From Luzula sylvatica (Eukaryota; Streptophyta; Magnoliopsida; Poales; Juncaceae), in NCBI GenBank assembly GCA_946800325.1, contig OX326961.1, forward strand, positions 12,832,215-12,896,214: a stretch of 64,000 nucleotides of DNA. The letters are read 5' to 3'. Below the pieces are notes generated by a model. That model made no database searches and was not told the origin of the DNA. It was given only the letters and a program-made list of their open reading frames with translations. Within the stretch, counting starts at the first letter, position 1; each line of letters begins with the position of its first letter. Position numbers and translations under genes: made by a program. Shown one piece after another: positions 33,535 to 44,905 of the stretch.

Positions 33535-33865
33535 ATGTGAGACGTAGTACCGATCATAGTGGTTGTAAATATGGAAGGCATTTCCAGGACTTAAATATTA
33601 TGAGGGATCATGACAATGCATGTTAAATTTTGACATAATCGAATTATATCAATATCACAAGATTTCTTTATGCATATGAATTTATTTGGGAGTCTAATTA
33701 TTCTAAATAATTAATTACTTATATGCAAGTATGATTGATGCCGATCAAATCGATATAAAGAACTCAAAATTCCAAGCTTCGTAGCCAAAGTTATTGCGAA
33801 AACAAAAGCACCAAACATAAACTTTGCCTTTTTTTTTTTTTTTTTTTTTTTGTATCCAGAGACTA

Positions 33866-34404
33866 GTCCGTTGCAACGCACCATAGTCCGTTACAACGGA
33901 CATCCAGTCTAACTGAGATTCCGTTACAACGGACACCAAGTCCGTTACAACGCTATTAAACCGGGAGATTGGCCAAAATTGCCAGAAACATGTCCGTTAT
34001 AACGCAACCTAGGTCCGTTACAACGCTATTTTCTGCAAACCATTGTCCAAATTTCCAGGAACCAGTCCGTTATAACGCAACCTATAGTCCGTTACAACGA
34101 ACCAACTGCGTAGAGTTCCGTTACAACGGACCCAGTCCGTTACAATGGACTCCAATAGACACCCTTGGCATCCCCGCAACCTCGTATCAGATACAAGGCC
34201 CGTTACAACGGACTCCAAGTTCGTTGCAACGGAATATGCGTTTTTCACAGTCTTCCTCACACCCCCGCATTCTATACAGGGTCCGTTACAACGGACTCCA
34301 AGTCCGTTATAACGGATTATGTGATTTTTCGCAGAAATCCCCAATTTCTTGTATCCAATACAGTGTCCGTTGTAACGGACTAACCAGTCCGTTACAACGG
34401 ACTA
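33866..34404. repeat. Array of 16 paired CCGTT-NN-AACGG palindromes
   Basis: Copies of CCGTTRYAACG start at 33868/33888, 33921/33942, 33994/34015, 34067/34089, 34118/34137, 34200/34221, 34283/34304 and 34367/34389. They form eight pairs, with 19-22 bp between members and pair-to-pair steps of 53, 73, 73, 51, 82, 83 and 84 bp. About half are complete 12-bp palindromes with a two-base centre, often extended to GTCCGTTACAACGGAC. The rest end in AACGC, AACGA or AATGG, and one starts TCGTT. Each arm is AACGG, the core of plant MYB (MSA-type) sites. In RNA each would fold as a 6-bp stem with a 4-base loop. Confidence 0.93.
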
Positions 34405-34649
34405 TGCGATTTTGGCGCTGTTCAGCCTGTTTTCGCTCGTTTCCAAAACGATTAATCATGAAACCTTTTCACGATCATTCCTAGATACTCTCAATCAACT
34501 ATTGATCGATCTCTAGCAAATTTCACTTGTGATTTTAATGGAATTTGACATTCTAAATATATAACATCATGCAAACGGGTACGAACTTTGATAACCCGTG
34601 CGTATATCTAATATACGACTATGATTCGACCCTCGAATCGATGACGATC

Positions 34650-34661
34650 GCTCTGATACCA
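34650..34661 (-). promoter_or_regulatory. Element B primer binding site
   Basis: TGGTATCAGAGC on the minus strand, one base inside the 5' LTR. Complementary to the 3' end of initiator tRNA-Met. Confidence 0.93.
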
Positions 34662-34662
34662 C

Positions 34663-35659
34663 TGTTGGGAAATATCCTCGACCCCGGGCCCGCGCAGCGG
34701 AATGAAGGCCCGGTTCGATTCCCCGATTCCCGAGATCACGCCACGACTTCGAGGGTACGATGCAATAGAAGGACAGATTCATACCGGTGCAAAATTGATT
34801 GCACTCGAAGGGTTGATCGCTGCCTTCTATCTCCTGTCACGTTGGTGACAATCCGCGCGTCCCACACCACGCGTCTTTCACCGTTTGTTGACTTCGCCGA
34901 TTCGCTTGATTTCGTCTCCGACTTAATTCACGCGTCCGAATCGATCACAACTGAAAGAGCCTCAGATGTTGCTCCTCTACGTGTATCCACCTTGAGTCGC
35001 AAGACGTCGGTCACGGATGCACCTGCCTAGACGATGCACGGGTGAACTTGCTCGATCTAATTGATTCTCTATTTCTCTCTTTTCGCACCTTTTCACTCAC
35101 AAAAGATCAAATCTGAATTTTTTCTTTTTCTCTTGTGTATTGGGCAGAATAAAACTGATTGAATTCACATAGTGATGAGAGAGAAAGTATCCTATTTATA
35201 CCTCATAGGAAAAGGATTAGCCAAAAGGCGTGTATATCCAATATACACCATTTCACACAGAAAACTGCATGAACATGGTCAGTATTCTGTCCAGACGAAA
35301 TTGATAAATTTCTCTGATAGAAAAAAAAACAACATGAAAGTTGTGGATAATCTTATTATCTACACGACGCAATTTGGTCCAGCCTAAGTGGAGTTCGTAT
35401 GCAAAAGTTATGACTGTTTTACTAACTGTATGTCATACTGTTGTACCCTTTCGGTATTTCACAGAAACGACACTTATACTTCGTTCATATGAAATATATT
35501 TCTACATGAAGGTTATATATAATCTAATTATCTATCTTACCCAATTTGAACCATTCCAATCGGATTTTCCTACTGAAAGTTATGGCTACGAATGTACGAG
35601 TACATTCGTTTATCTTTGTGTACACTTTTACGGTTGATCCTGAAACTGTATTTCCTTCA
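34663..35659 (-). repeat. Element B 5' LTR
   Basis: 997 bp. Promoter LTR with a TATA box (minus) at 35192-35200. Followed outward by the right GTTGC target duplication. Confidence 0.95.
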
Positions 35660-35664
35660 GTTGC

Positions 35665-35922
35665 CTACTCTTTCACCTCCGCTCCATTGGTTATCACGTC
35701 ATTAGTGCCAACGGCCGGAATCGGAGCAATTTTCGTACCATCAACCATCTCCCACAAATCTTCTCCTTTAAGATAAGACTCCGTACACGTCTTCCAAATT
35801 TTATAATTCGAAAAGCTAAGAGCCTCCACACCAAGTCCACTAACATGACCACCGAACTCAATCGATGCACAATCGTCTTCTTCACCGAGAGATCTTGAAA
35901 AATACCGTCTACCACTCTCGTA
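35665..35922 (-). pseudogene. Element A gag, 5' part
   Basis: Minus-strand frame with GVEALSFSNYKIWK and DLWEMVDG, typical of the N-terminal copia Gag domain, running from near the primer binding site to the B insertion point. A TAG at 35665-35667 precedes ATANTKAEF of the 3' part. No in-frame ATG is evident, so the original start may be lost. Confidence 0.85.
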
Positions 35923-35934
35923 GCTCTGATACCA
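35923..35934 (-). promoter_or_regulatory. Element A primer binding site
   Basis: TGGTATCAGAGC (minus) immediately inside the 5' LTR. Initiator tRNA-Met type. Confidence 0.92.
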
Positions 35935-36270
35935 TGTAACGATAATCGAAGTTAACAATAGTACAACAACACGTTGCACTAGCCAAGGATCACAACAGAA
36001 ATATAGAAGAAAAAGAGAGATATTACAAAATATTTTCTGGTGTTCAAATGACACAAACTACATCTCTATTTATAGGCTACAGGTTCATGAACATGACTCC
36101 TCACTAGTGTGAACATGACTCCTCACTAGTGTCTATGATCTATGAATATGACTCTTCACTAGTGTGAACATAATCTTTCACATGTGTCCAGAACATTCAT
36201 GAACATAACATTTCACATATACATGCATAATAAATTTTATTAATATAAAATACTACTTTATAAATTAACA
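35935..36270 (-). repeat. Element A 5' LTR
   Basis: 336 bp. Lacks about 38 bp present in the 3' LTR, between two ATAGAAG-like words, consistent with a small deletion at microhomology. TATA box (minus) at 36066-36074. Confidence 0.94.
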
Positions 36271-36420
36271 CCCAATATTAACCATCAAAATTGGAGTTAC
36301 TACGTGAAAGTTACGGCATATTTACTAAAACATGTTTTTGTTGAATTTTCTGATTTTTGTTGTATTTTTCATACAATCATTTCTTGGTACATACATTAAT
36401 TATTTCTTTACAGTTTTTCG
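36271..36420 (-). repeat. Relic LTR of the B/C family, right part
   Basis: Continues the LTR-like sequence interrupted at 22650 (AAATTGGAGTTAC, GAAAGTTACGGCATA). It fades out without a clear end. Confidence 0.55.
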
Positions 36421-38190
36421 TAGCTGTATTAATAAATAATCCTTCATGAAAAAGAAATGAGGGATAACAAATAGAACGTAATTAAAAAGAAGTCATGATT
36501 GTTGTCTGACGATAACAGTAGGGATGATTCGACAGTTTGAGATTGACAATTGGAATGACCATTACCGACGTCGCGACTACGATTTAACACCCCAATGATG
36601 TCAATAGATGCACATGAACAATCACGCGATGAGCATGGTTTATCATCTGGCCTATAAATTAATTGTTGATGTCAGCACATCAAGAGCCCGAGGAGAAGTT
36701 AAGGGGACATACAACATTTTTCAGTTAAAATATAACATTTATGTTGTACGAATATGGATACCGTATCCGACACGATACGGGATACATCGACATGCCGATT
36801 TTCAAAAAACATAGAATAAAATACGTCTATTATATATATTATTTTTATAATAAATTTTGAAGCCTCGTATATCCTCTATCCATTAATGTCCATGAACTTT
36901 TTTATTTTAGTAATTGTATTTTATATAATTTTATTTTTTACATTTTTACACAAAATATACTAAATTTGTATTAGTACATAAATAATTTTCTATCGAGTAA
37001 ATATTTATTATATTAGTTATTTAGTTCTGTGTATTATTTATTTATTTCAATTTCAATTTCAATTTTTTTGTTTTTTAAGTATTTTTATGGATACATTAGA
37101 AGTATCCGACAAATATTCGAAATTATCCGAGAAATATCTGATATTAATTTGAAATAAAATATTCGAATACGTCACGTGAAGCATCCGATACGTATCTAAC
37201 GAATATCGATACAATATTGTTTGATTTTTGAAATACGACGTAACATAGTATACCATGCAAAAAATAGGTGCAAATACTCTTTATCCGAGAGTTGACCAAA
37301 TTTAATATAAAAATAGAAAAAAATGATTTCTTAAAACAAAGATTTTGGTCAGATCACAATGCTTGTGATTAGACCAAACAAACAAACTAACACAAAATTT
37401 GATGGCACAAATAAATAAAGTGTCATTGTGTCTGCTCTGAAACATTCAGACTCAGCTACGAGAACTTTTCATTCAATAATATCACTATTCATTGTCCTGT
37501 CTAATCACCAAATTATTGCTTGCACGAATGTATATTATATTTATATTTTGGTTATAATTTAATGAATTTGCGTGTCAAAGAAGTAAACTACGAAAATGAA
37601 CTGAACAAGCAGGCAATTAATGAAATTTGAACTTAATTTCAGTGATTTCAATTTCACCATTCAAATTTGAAATCGTCACTTTTGAATTTCGTGTAGGGGT
37701 GTAAACCATTCGGATAGTGATCATACCAGATCGTATCCATATTTTTTCGAATACGAATATTCTGATACGGAACAATCCCGATTCGGATACCGTTCGAATA
37801 TTAAATGGATATGAATACGGTTCGGATATTTTCGGACACGAATACGGATACAAATTTTTTTCGGATATTAAAACGAATACTATTATATTATAATATAATA
37901 TATTTTTTTAATTATATATATACATAATTTACGACATCAACAATCTAAGTTACTCTATTTAAACTTAATTTTATGATTGTGATTTTAAGTAATTTATAAA
38001 TCATTAATTATCTATATTTTTTCCAATTAATATGGAATAAGACACATACAAAAATATATAATATCCAGATTCGGATCCGGATCCGGATAGGTATCCGGAT
38101 CCGGGTACCCGTATCCGGATCCGAGTATCGGATTCGAAAAATACCCGGATCCGGATAATACCCGGATCCGTATTCGGATCCGACACTAAA
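36421..38190. repeat. AT-rich DNA with clustered TATCCG/CGGATA words
   Basis: No gene. Two clusters of degenerate GGATAC/GTATCC words occur, at 36745-37215 and 37690-38185. The second begins AGGGGTGTAAACC, a hAT-like end, and contains at 38067-38180 a dense run of alternating GGATCC and GGTATCC. Boundaries of any element here are not clear. Confidence 0.55.
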
Positions 38191-38196
38191 TTTTAT

Positions 38197-38319
38197 ATTG
38201 GAGAATTCGCCGGGTAAATTTTGGAATGCAATAAAATTTAATATATTTTTTTCACAACAATAAACTTATATTAAAAAAAATATTCTCATCCAAAATGTAC
38301 CCGCCGAATTCTCGATTAT
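38197..38319. repeat. Short inverted repeat
   Basis: GAGAATTCGCCGGGTAAATT (38200) and the complement of GTACCCGCCGAATTCTC (about 38299-38315) form a stem separated by about 75 bp. Confidence 0.7.
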
Positions 38320-38571
38320 AGAACAATTACATTTAATTAACGTGATAATTAAAACATATAATTAAATATTTATTCAAATTTATTCCAATTTATAAATTCG
38401 AATAAATATTAATTATGTATTAAATTAACAGCCAACATGTATTAGTTATTATTTTAATTAAATGTATTAATTAGAACATAGAAGATGTTATGGTAAAATT
38501 TGGGGAAATATATCATATTTTTAATTCAAATTCTACAAATGAACTGGCGAGATTTAAAATCCCGTCATGGG
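38296..38571. repeat. 275-bp direct repeat, copy 1
   Basis: From TGTACCCGCCGAATTCTC to AAAATCCCGTCATG. A near-identical copy lies at 38734-39009, a period of 438 bp. Confidence 0.92.
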
Positions 38572-38681
38572 TTATTTTCGGAATATTATAAAAAAGGAGG
38601 TTATTTTTGAAATATTAAAAAAAAAAAGGTTATTTTTTGAATTTTAATTCCATAAGAGGTTACATGCATAAATGCTCCTAA

Positions 38682-38733
38682 AAATAATATTCTTTTAAAA
38701 ACATTATGGATACATGAATTATTTGCTTAAAAA
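38682..38733. repeat. Fragment of the 1.235-kb satellite
   Basis: AAAATAATATTCTTTTAAAA ... TTTGCTTAAAAAAA matches the late part of each satellite unit (for example 39938-39991). It is isolated from the array by the second 275-bp repeat. Confidence 0.85.
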
Positions 38734-39009
38734 AATGTACCCGCCGAATTCTCCATTATAGAACAATTACATTTAATTAATGTGATAATTAAACCATATA
38801 ATTAAATATTTATTCAAATTTATTCAAATTTATAATTTCGAATAAATATTAATTATGTATTAAATTAACAGCCAACATGTATTAGTTATTATTTTAATTA
38901 AATGTATTAATTAGAACATAGAAGATGTTATGGTAAAATTTGGGAAAATATATCATATTTTTAATTCAAATTCTACAAATGAACTGGCGAGATTTAAAAT
39001 CCCGTCATG
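38734..39009. repeat. 275-bp direct repeat, copy 2
   Basis: Sits between a satellite fragment and the first full satellite unit, replacing the stretch that normally joins GCTTAAAAAAA to GTCATAAC. Confidence 0.92.
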
Positions 39010-39010
39010 A

Positions 39011-40228
39011 GTCATAACTTTTTTTTCTTTTTTTAATAAATTCATAATTGTATATGAAAATTCATATATTTACTCAATCATTATGAAGTATGATTACAAT
39101 GACGTACACGATATAAATAATTATGTTAAAAATTATAATTGTAAAACTGAATTTTGAAAAACTATTATGCACAAAATTAAAATTCTAACTTGCACATAGA
39201 GCCAAATAGTTGTATTATTACAAGGTTTGAAATTAGAAATTTGAAAAAAAATATTAGAAGGTCAAGAATGAAACATTTCAGATGATATTATTGTAATTTT
39301 CACAAAAATTGAATTATTTAAAAAAACATAAAAAGCTATGTGCACAAGTAGGAATATTTTCGATAAGTGAAAGTTTTTGATATTGCTAAGTGTATATGAT
39401 ATACACACCCAATGACTCCATGTCTCCACAAAATTAAAAATTGAATTATTTATTAATGAAATTATATTCATTTAGTTTATTAAGGTGGGACTATTATGTA
39501 TTTAATTTGTAAAGGCTCTGTAACTAATTCCGGACAACTTTTAATTTAATTTTAACAAAATGATTTGGATCCCCATTTTTCAGGTCTTGATCATCTAGTC
39601 AATATTGACTTTCTACATAATATCCATTGTTTCCCACAAAACTAATTACTTGCTGATAAAAATTAATTTTAAGTATTTATCTTAGTTTATGTTTGTGTTT
39701 CCAATACAGTATTTAGTCCAAATAATAAGAGAATTAAATAAAATTAATATTAAATCGAGTACATTGAAAAAAGGAAGTCAATTTTAAGAAAAACTAAGTA
39801 CGAAATATACAAAGGAAAAAACCCGCGTGAAAGTATCCCGCATATAGTTAGAATTTATCCAGTGTTGTTAATGTCGGGACAAAATAGGCTGCATTGTGTT
39901 CATATGGAGATGCCAATTCACTAGGTTGGGAGGTACAAAAAATAATATTCTTTTGAAAATATTATGGATACATGAATTGTTTGCTTAAAAAAACATAACA
40001 CTATGAACATCAAGAATAATATTTTGCACCGAAGTAATCGGCAATTCAATAATTTCATTAATGTTCTTTTCCTATAAAACGTGGCTAATCTAAGACAGCA
40101 GGCACCGTACAAATGCATGCGATCATTTGACTTAATCAACAATTTCAAATTATAATATAAGATTATTTGGTCAATATTAACCCGGGATGCATATATTTAA
40201 AAATTAAGAAATAAACGAAATTCTAGAA
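39011..40228. repeat. Satellite unit 1 (gamma-like)
   Basis: 1218 bp. Lacks the CATATCATG word seen in most other units near 39340. Left edge of the array. Confidence 0.9.
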
Positions 40229-41306
40229 GTCATAACTTTTTTTTCTTTTTTTAATGAATTAATAATTGTATATGAAAATTCATATATTTACTCAATCATT
40301 ATGAAGTAATATTACAATGACATACACGATATAAATAATTATGTTAAAAATTATAATGGTAAAACTGAATTTTGAAAAACTATTATGCAAAAAATTAAAA
40401 TTCTAGCTTGCACAGAGAGCCAAATAGTTGTATTATTACAAGGTTTGAAATTAGAAATTTGAAAAAAAATATTAGAAGGTCAAGAATGAAACATTTCAGT
40501 TGATATTATTGTAATTTTCACATAATTGAATTATTTAAAAAACATAGAAAGCTATGTGCACATATCATGCACAAGTAGGAATATTTTCGATAAGTGAAAG
40601 TTTTTGATATTGCTAAGTGTATATGATATACACACCCAATGACTCCATGTTTCCACTTCGTCAAAGTGTAGAATGTCTTTATTATTTATTAATGAAATTA
40701 TATTCATTTAGTTTATTAAGGTGGGACTATTATGTATTTAATTTGTAAAGGCTCTATAACTAATTCCGGACAGCTTTTAATTTTATTTTAACAAAATGAT
40801 TTGGATCCCCATTTTTTTCAGGTCTTGATCATCTAGTCAATGTTGACATTCTACATAATATCCATTGTTTCTCACAAAACTAATTACTTGCTGATAAAAA
40901 TAACTTTTAAGTATTTATCTTAGTTTATGTTTGTGTTTCCAATACAGTATTCAGTCCAAATAATAAGAGAATAAAATAAAATTAATATTAAATCAAGTAC
41001 ATTGAAAAAAGGAAGTCAATTTTAAGAAAAACTAAGTATGAAATATACAAAGGAAAAAACCCGCGCGAAAGTATCCCGCATATAGTTAGAATTTATTTAG
41101 TGTTGTTAATGTCGGGGCAAAATAGACTGCATTGTGTTCATATGGAGATGCCAATTCACTAGGTTGGGAGGTACAAAAAATAATATTCTTTTGAAAATAT
41201 TATGGATACATGAATTGTTTGCTTAAAAAAACATAACACTATGAACATCAAGAATAATATTTCGCACCGAAGAAATCGGCAATTTAATAATTTCATTAAT
41301 GTTATT

Positions 41307-42477
41307 TGAAAGAAATGATGTTTCACATCTACGGTAAAATCGTACGTATAAGGATATATGAACATGGTAGTTCATAGAAATATAACATGTGTATTAGATG
41401 CACATATGTATATATGATATACATAATTAGATTGATAAGATAAGATTTTAGGAAAAATCTGTTTGGAATAGTTTTACTAAAACGGACATAACTTTCGCAT
41501 ACGAACACCGATTCGGATGATTCTACTCTCCTAAGTTAGATAATTGGATTATCTACAACTTTCATATTCAGTGGAAAAACATTTGAATAACATAGGACGT
41601 TCATTCTAATGAAATACACGAAAGGCTACGGCAGTTCGACGAAAGGACGCGAACGTTTACTAAAACAAGAATAACTTTCGGACTGGATATCCAAATTGGA
41701 TAAACTCGGATTTTTTGGAAAGTTGAGAAGATCATCTAGAAGTTTCGTTCAGAAAGGTCCTGTTAATTACGGACCTATGTCGGTCGAAATTCCAGTTTAG
41801 TGAAAGTGTGTATGCTGATTCTGCAGGAGACACATCTTTTGATCAAATCTTCTAGAAATTTGTGCTTTCATGCATATAAAATTTTCATTTTATTGATTAA
41901 AGAGTGTCTATTTACTGGTGAAGGAATATGAGTTATTCTATAAATAGGACCCTAATCTCACTCAATCAAATCAATCTAAGCAACCATTATTTCAACTAAT
42001 TAATCCAGTAATTAAAAGAGAGAAAAGTTCGCCGGAATTCTCCATTGATTCCGGCAAGAGTTTAAGCAAGAGTGATTACGAGGCGTCTAGGCAGTTTCGT
42101 GATTATCCGACGACTCCCGTTTCACGGTGAATACGAGTAGAAGTACGTATACGTTTGCGTACTAACGAGTTAAGTTCATCAACCGACGAGAAGACGAACG
42201 GAGAAAGATGACCGGTTTGGGCGTGGGACGAACCGGTACGAGCGAAAAGGTGCGAACGAAAAGGTACGACGTGAACGGAAGTGAAGGCTTCGCAGCGACA
42301 AACCCTTCGTAAGCGATCAATTTCGCTAGGTACAAATATTACGTTTATTAGATTTACGTTATATTAGTTATAGGCAATTTGATAAACAAATCGTAGATGA
42401 GATCTCGGGGATTTGTATTCCGTCGAGTCCAATAATTATCCGCTGCGCGGACTCGATGGGGTGTAGACAACCCAACA
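41307..42477 (+). repeat. Element C 5' LTR
   Basis: 1171 bp, TGAAAGAAATGATGTTTC ... AACCCAACA. TATA box TATAAATAG at 41939-41947. Contains two related units with CATAACTTTCGCATACGAAC (about 41487) and ATAACTTTCGGACTGGATAT (about 41671). Confidence 0.95.
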
Positions 42478-42478
42478 G

Positions 42479-42490
42479 TGGTATCAGAGC
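42479..42490 (+). promoter_or_regulatory. Element C primer binding site
   Basis: TGGTATCAGAGC one base after the LTR. Initiator tRNA-Met type. Confidence 0.94.
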
Positions 42491-43396
42491 GAACGTCATA
42501 CGATTTGCGTTATCAAATCGCAAGAAAAATGATTAAGATCATATGTAGGGTCATTTTAGTAAATTTTCCCAAAATTGAAACCTAAAATAAGATTTTAAAG
42601 TCAAATTCACAAGTAATCGAATGGTAAAATATTATAGGATAATTACTGGTACCATTTAATGTCTTGAAAATAGTTTTGCTTCGAAACGAACAAAGAATTC
42701 CTTATTTGACTACAAAACTTTAGAATTTTATTTTTATAATTCAATTTAATACATGAAAATCTTGTGAATATAAAACCTAGTAAGTTGATGTATGACACAA
42801 CAAATCCCTCACAGCGAAATTTGAAATGATAGAATTTTGTGTAATTATAAACTAACTAGATGTCTCCCGTATAAACAGTTGTCATGTTTGTTTACAAATA
42901 TACGTGTGGATTGGGCCTTCGTCAGGCATGCGTATACGCGTAGTTCAATAGGACAATAAGCTTTAGTATAATTTAAATGTGGATTGGGCCTTCGTCAGGC
43001 ATGTTTAAATTTAAACTAGTTGATACGTTTAGTATGGTTTTAGTTTAGATATTCAAGTTAATCGGATTAATTGGATAAGACATAGTTGAAATACACACAC
43101 GGAATTTTGAATTACATACGATATAATTTAAATACTAAAATTTCATAAAGTTTGAGAGTCCCATATGATGCGATTGGATATGATCCTACCTAAATAACGA
43201 GATCATGAGGGTGATTGTTTTGATAAAAGTGGGAGGATTGTAATATATGGTTCTCAAGGTGTTATCGGATTATGAATCCCGAATCGATCATGAGGGTGAT
43301 TGTTTTGATAAAAGTGACACAAATAACCCTATTAAATAAAGAATATAGAATTAATACGCACAGTTAATTAATTAATCATTATTATGTTTTAGGAAT
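42491..43396 (+). other. Element C leader with two short duplications
   Basis: Non-coding leader. GGATTGGGCCTTCGTCAGG recurs at 42908 and 42981. ATCATGAGGGTGATTGTTTT recurs at 43203 and 43288. The first repeat corresponds to the three-copy leader repeat of element B. Confidence 0.85.
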
Positions 43397-44905
43397 ATGT
43401 CTAGTAACAATACCAGTTCCATATCGATTCGATCGTTATTGGAGAAAGAGAAACTTGTTGGTAGGAATTTTCTGGATTGGCTCCGAAACCTTAGAATCGT
43501 TCTAAGGCATGAAGATCTAATAAGTGTATTAGAAACGCCAATAGTGGAAGTGGCTAATCCAACAGAAGCTCAAAAGGCAGAGTTGAAAGTACTCAAAGGC
43601 AAATCGAATAATGTAACATGCCTTATGTTAGCATGTATGGATGCAAGTTTTCAAAAGAAGTTCGAAGACTCCGATGCATATACGATAAACAAACGTCTCC
43701 TTGAAATGTTCCAGGAGCAAAAGAGACTTGAACGGTTCAATACTCTTAAAGGTTTGGTTAATTGTAGAATGGCACCAGGGTCGTCAGTTAGCACGCATAT
43801 GCTAAAGATGCAGGATTTCCTAGACCGTCTAGAGAAATTCGACGAAGTAATCTCGGCAACATTGCAACAGGATTTGATCCTTTGTTCATTACCGCCGACA
43901 TTTGCCTCATTCGTGACGAACTATCATATGCATTCGATGAACAAGACGATCCCCGAATTACATGGGATGGTGAAGAATTATGAATCGGAAATGATTACGA
44001 CGGGTCCTAAGAACCGCGGCGGATCGAATGATGTCTTAATGATTCAATCGGAAAATCGTAAAAGAAACAACTCAAAAGGTGCATCAGGTTCGGGCTCTAA
44101 GAAGAAGCCGAAACTGAATAACAAAGGGAAATCCGAGAAGAAGAAGAAGAAGAAACAGGACGATGATAAATGTTTTCATTGTGAAAAGACGGGCCATTGG
44201 CGCCGCAACTGCAAGGTGTTTCTCGAAGAGTCGAGGAAGAACAAAGGGAAAGCCGTAGCGGCCGGTACCGTAGGTATGTCTGTTATAGAAATTAATATTT
44301 CTACTATGAATAATTGGGTATTAGATACTGGTGAAGTAGATCTCCGCGTTGGAAATGGAGCAAAGGTTGCTGCTTTTGCAATAGGAGAAGTGGATCTAGC
44401 ATTACCAAGTGGATTTAATATAGTATTAAATAAATGTTTTTATGTACCTAGTTTATGTACAAATATAATAAGCGTGTCTAAATTAGTGAATGATGGCTAT
44501 GAATTTGTTATTAGGAATGATGAATTTGTGATATGTAAAGACAATAATATTTATGCTAATGTAGTTATTGAGAATGGTCTTTATGTGTTAGATTTAGATA
44601 AATTTAATAAATCCAACTATAACATGAATGAATCTCAGAATAATCCTAAAGTTGGTAATCAAACTTACTTTTGGCATTGTCGTTTAGGTCATATAAATGA
44701 GAAACGCATCTCGAAACTCCATAAATATGGTTTACTCGACTCATTTGAATTTGATTCATTTGGGAAATGCGAATCATGTTTACTTGGCAAAATGATAAAA
44801 GCACCGTTTTCGAAGAAAGGTCAACGGTCCACGGAGCTATTAGAACTAATACATTCAGATGTATGTGGTCCAATGAGCATCGAGGCAAGAGGAGGTTATC
44901 GTTAA
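43397..44905 (+). pseudogene. Element C gag, protease and N-terminal integrase
   Basis: 502-residue frame from ATG 43397, closely similar to the element B product (FLDWLRNLRIVLR, then PELHGMVKNYESE). CCHC knuckle CFHCEKTGHWRRNC near residue 260. After the protease DTG it jumps directly to EVDLRVGNG. Compared with element B, 21 residues are missing in frame (63 nt), starting with the Cys-Gly-Thr that follows DTG. The frame continues through HCRLGHINEKR and CESCLLGK and stops at TAA 44903-44905 in the integrase core. Confidence 0.94.

Larger units (their letters stand above)
33025..34662 (-). other. Element B leader (between primer binding site and gag)
   Basis: 1.64 kb of non-coding leader, against 0.92 kb in element C. 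It holds a three-copy repeat (33358-33534), a poly-T run of 23 (33829-33851; poly-A on the element's coding strand), the palindrome array (33866-34404) and the primer binding site. Confidence 0.85.
26833..35659 (-). mobile_element. Ty1/copia retrotransposon B, nested in A
   Basis: 8827 bp with 997-bp LTRs (26833-27829 and 34663-35659) and a perfect GTTGC target duplication (26828-26832, 35660-35664) in the gag of element A. The primer binding site TGGTATCAGAGC (minus, next to the right LTR) and polypurine tract GAGTGGGAGAC (minus, 27830-27840) are clear. Coding runs 33024 to 29074 on the minus strand. The leader (1.6 kb) and 3' non-coding part (1.2 kb) are long. About 19 differences between LTRs by eye indicate roughly 2 percent divergence. 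Confidence 0.96.
22651..36270 (-). mobile_element. Ty1/copia retrotransposon A, split by element B
   Basis: LTRs 22651-23024 and 35935-36270 (TGTARCGATAA ... TTAACA). Flanks CCCGA and CCCAA are a 5-bp target duplication differing by one transition. The primer binding site TGGTATCAGAGC (minus, 35923-35934) matches initiator tRNA-Met. The polypurine tract AAGGGGGTG (minus) lies at 23025-23033. Removing B and one GTTGC copy leaves about 4.79 kb, a normal copia length. Gene order gag, protease, integrase, RT, RNase H on the minus strand is copia-type. Many stops and shifts make it non-functional. Confidence 0.95.

Noticed and set aside
33866..34404. CRISPR-like array of palindromic repeats
   Set aside because: The context is a plant copia leader, repeats are 12-16 bp and paired, spacers are not uniform, and no cas genes exist.
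34569..35030. 153-residue plus-strand frame in the 5' LTR of element B (twin at 26829)
   Set aside because: Within LTR sequence and antisense to the element; no known domain.
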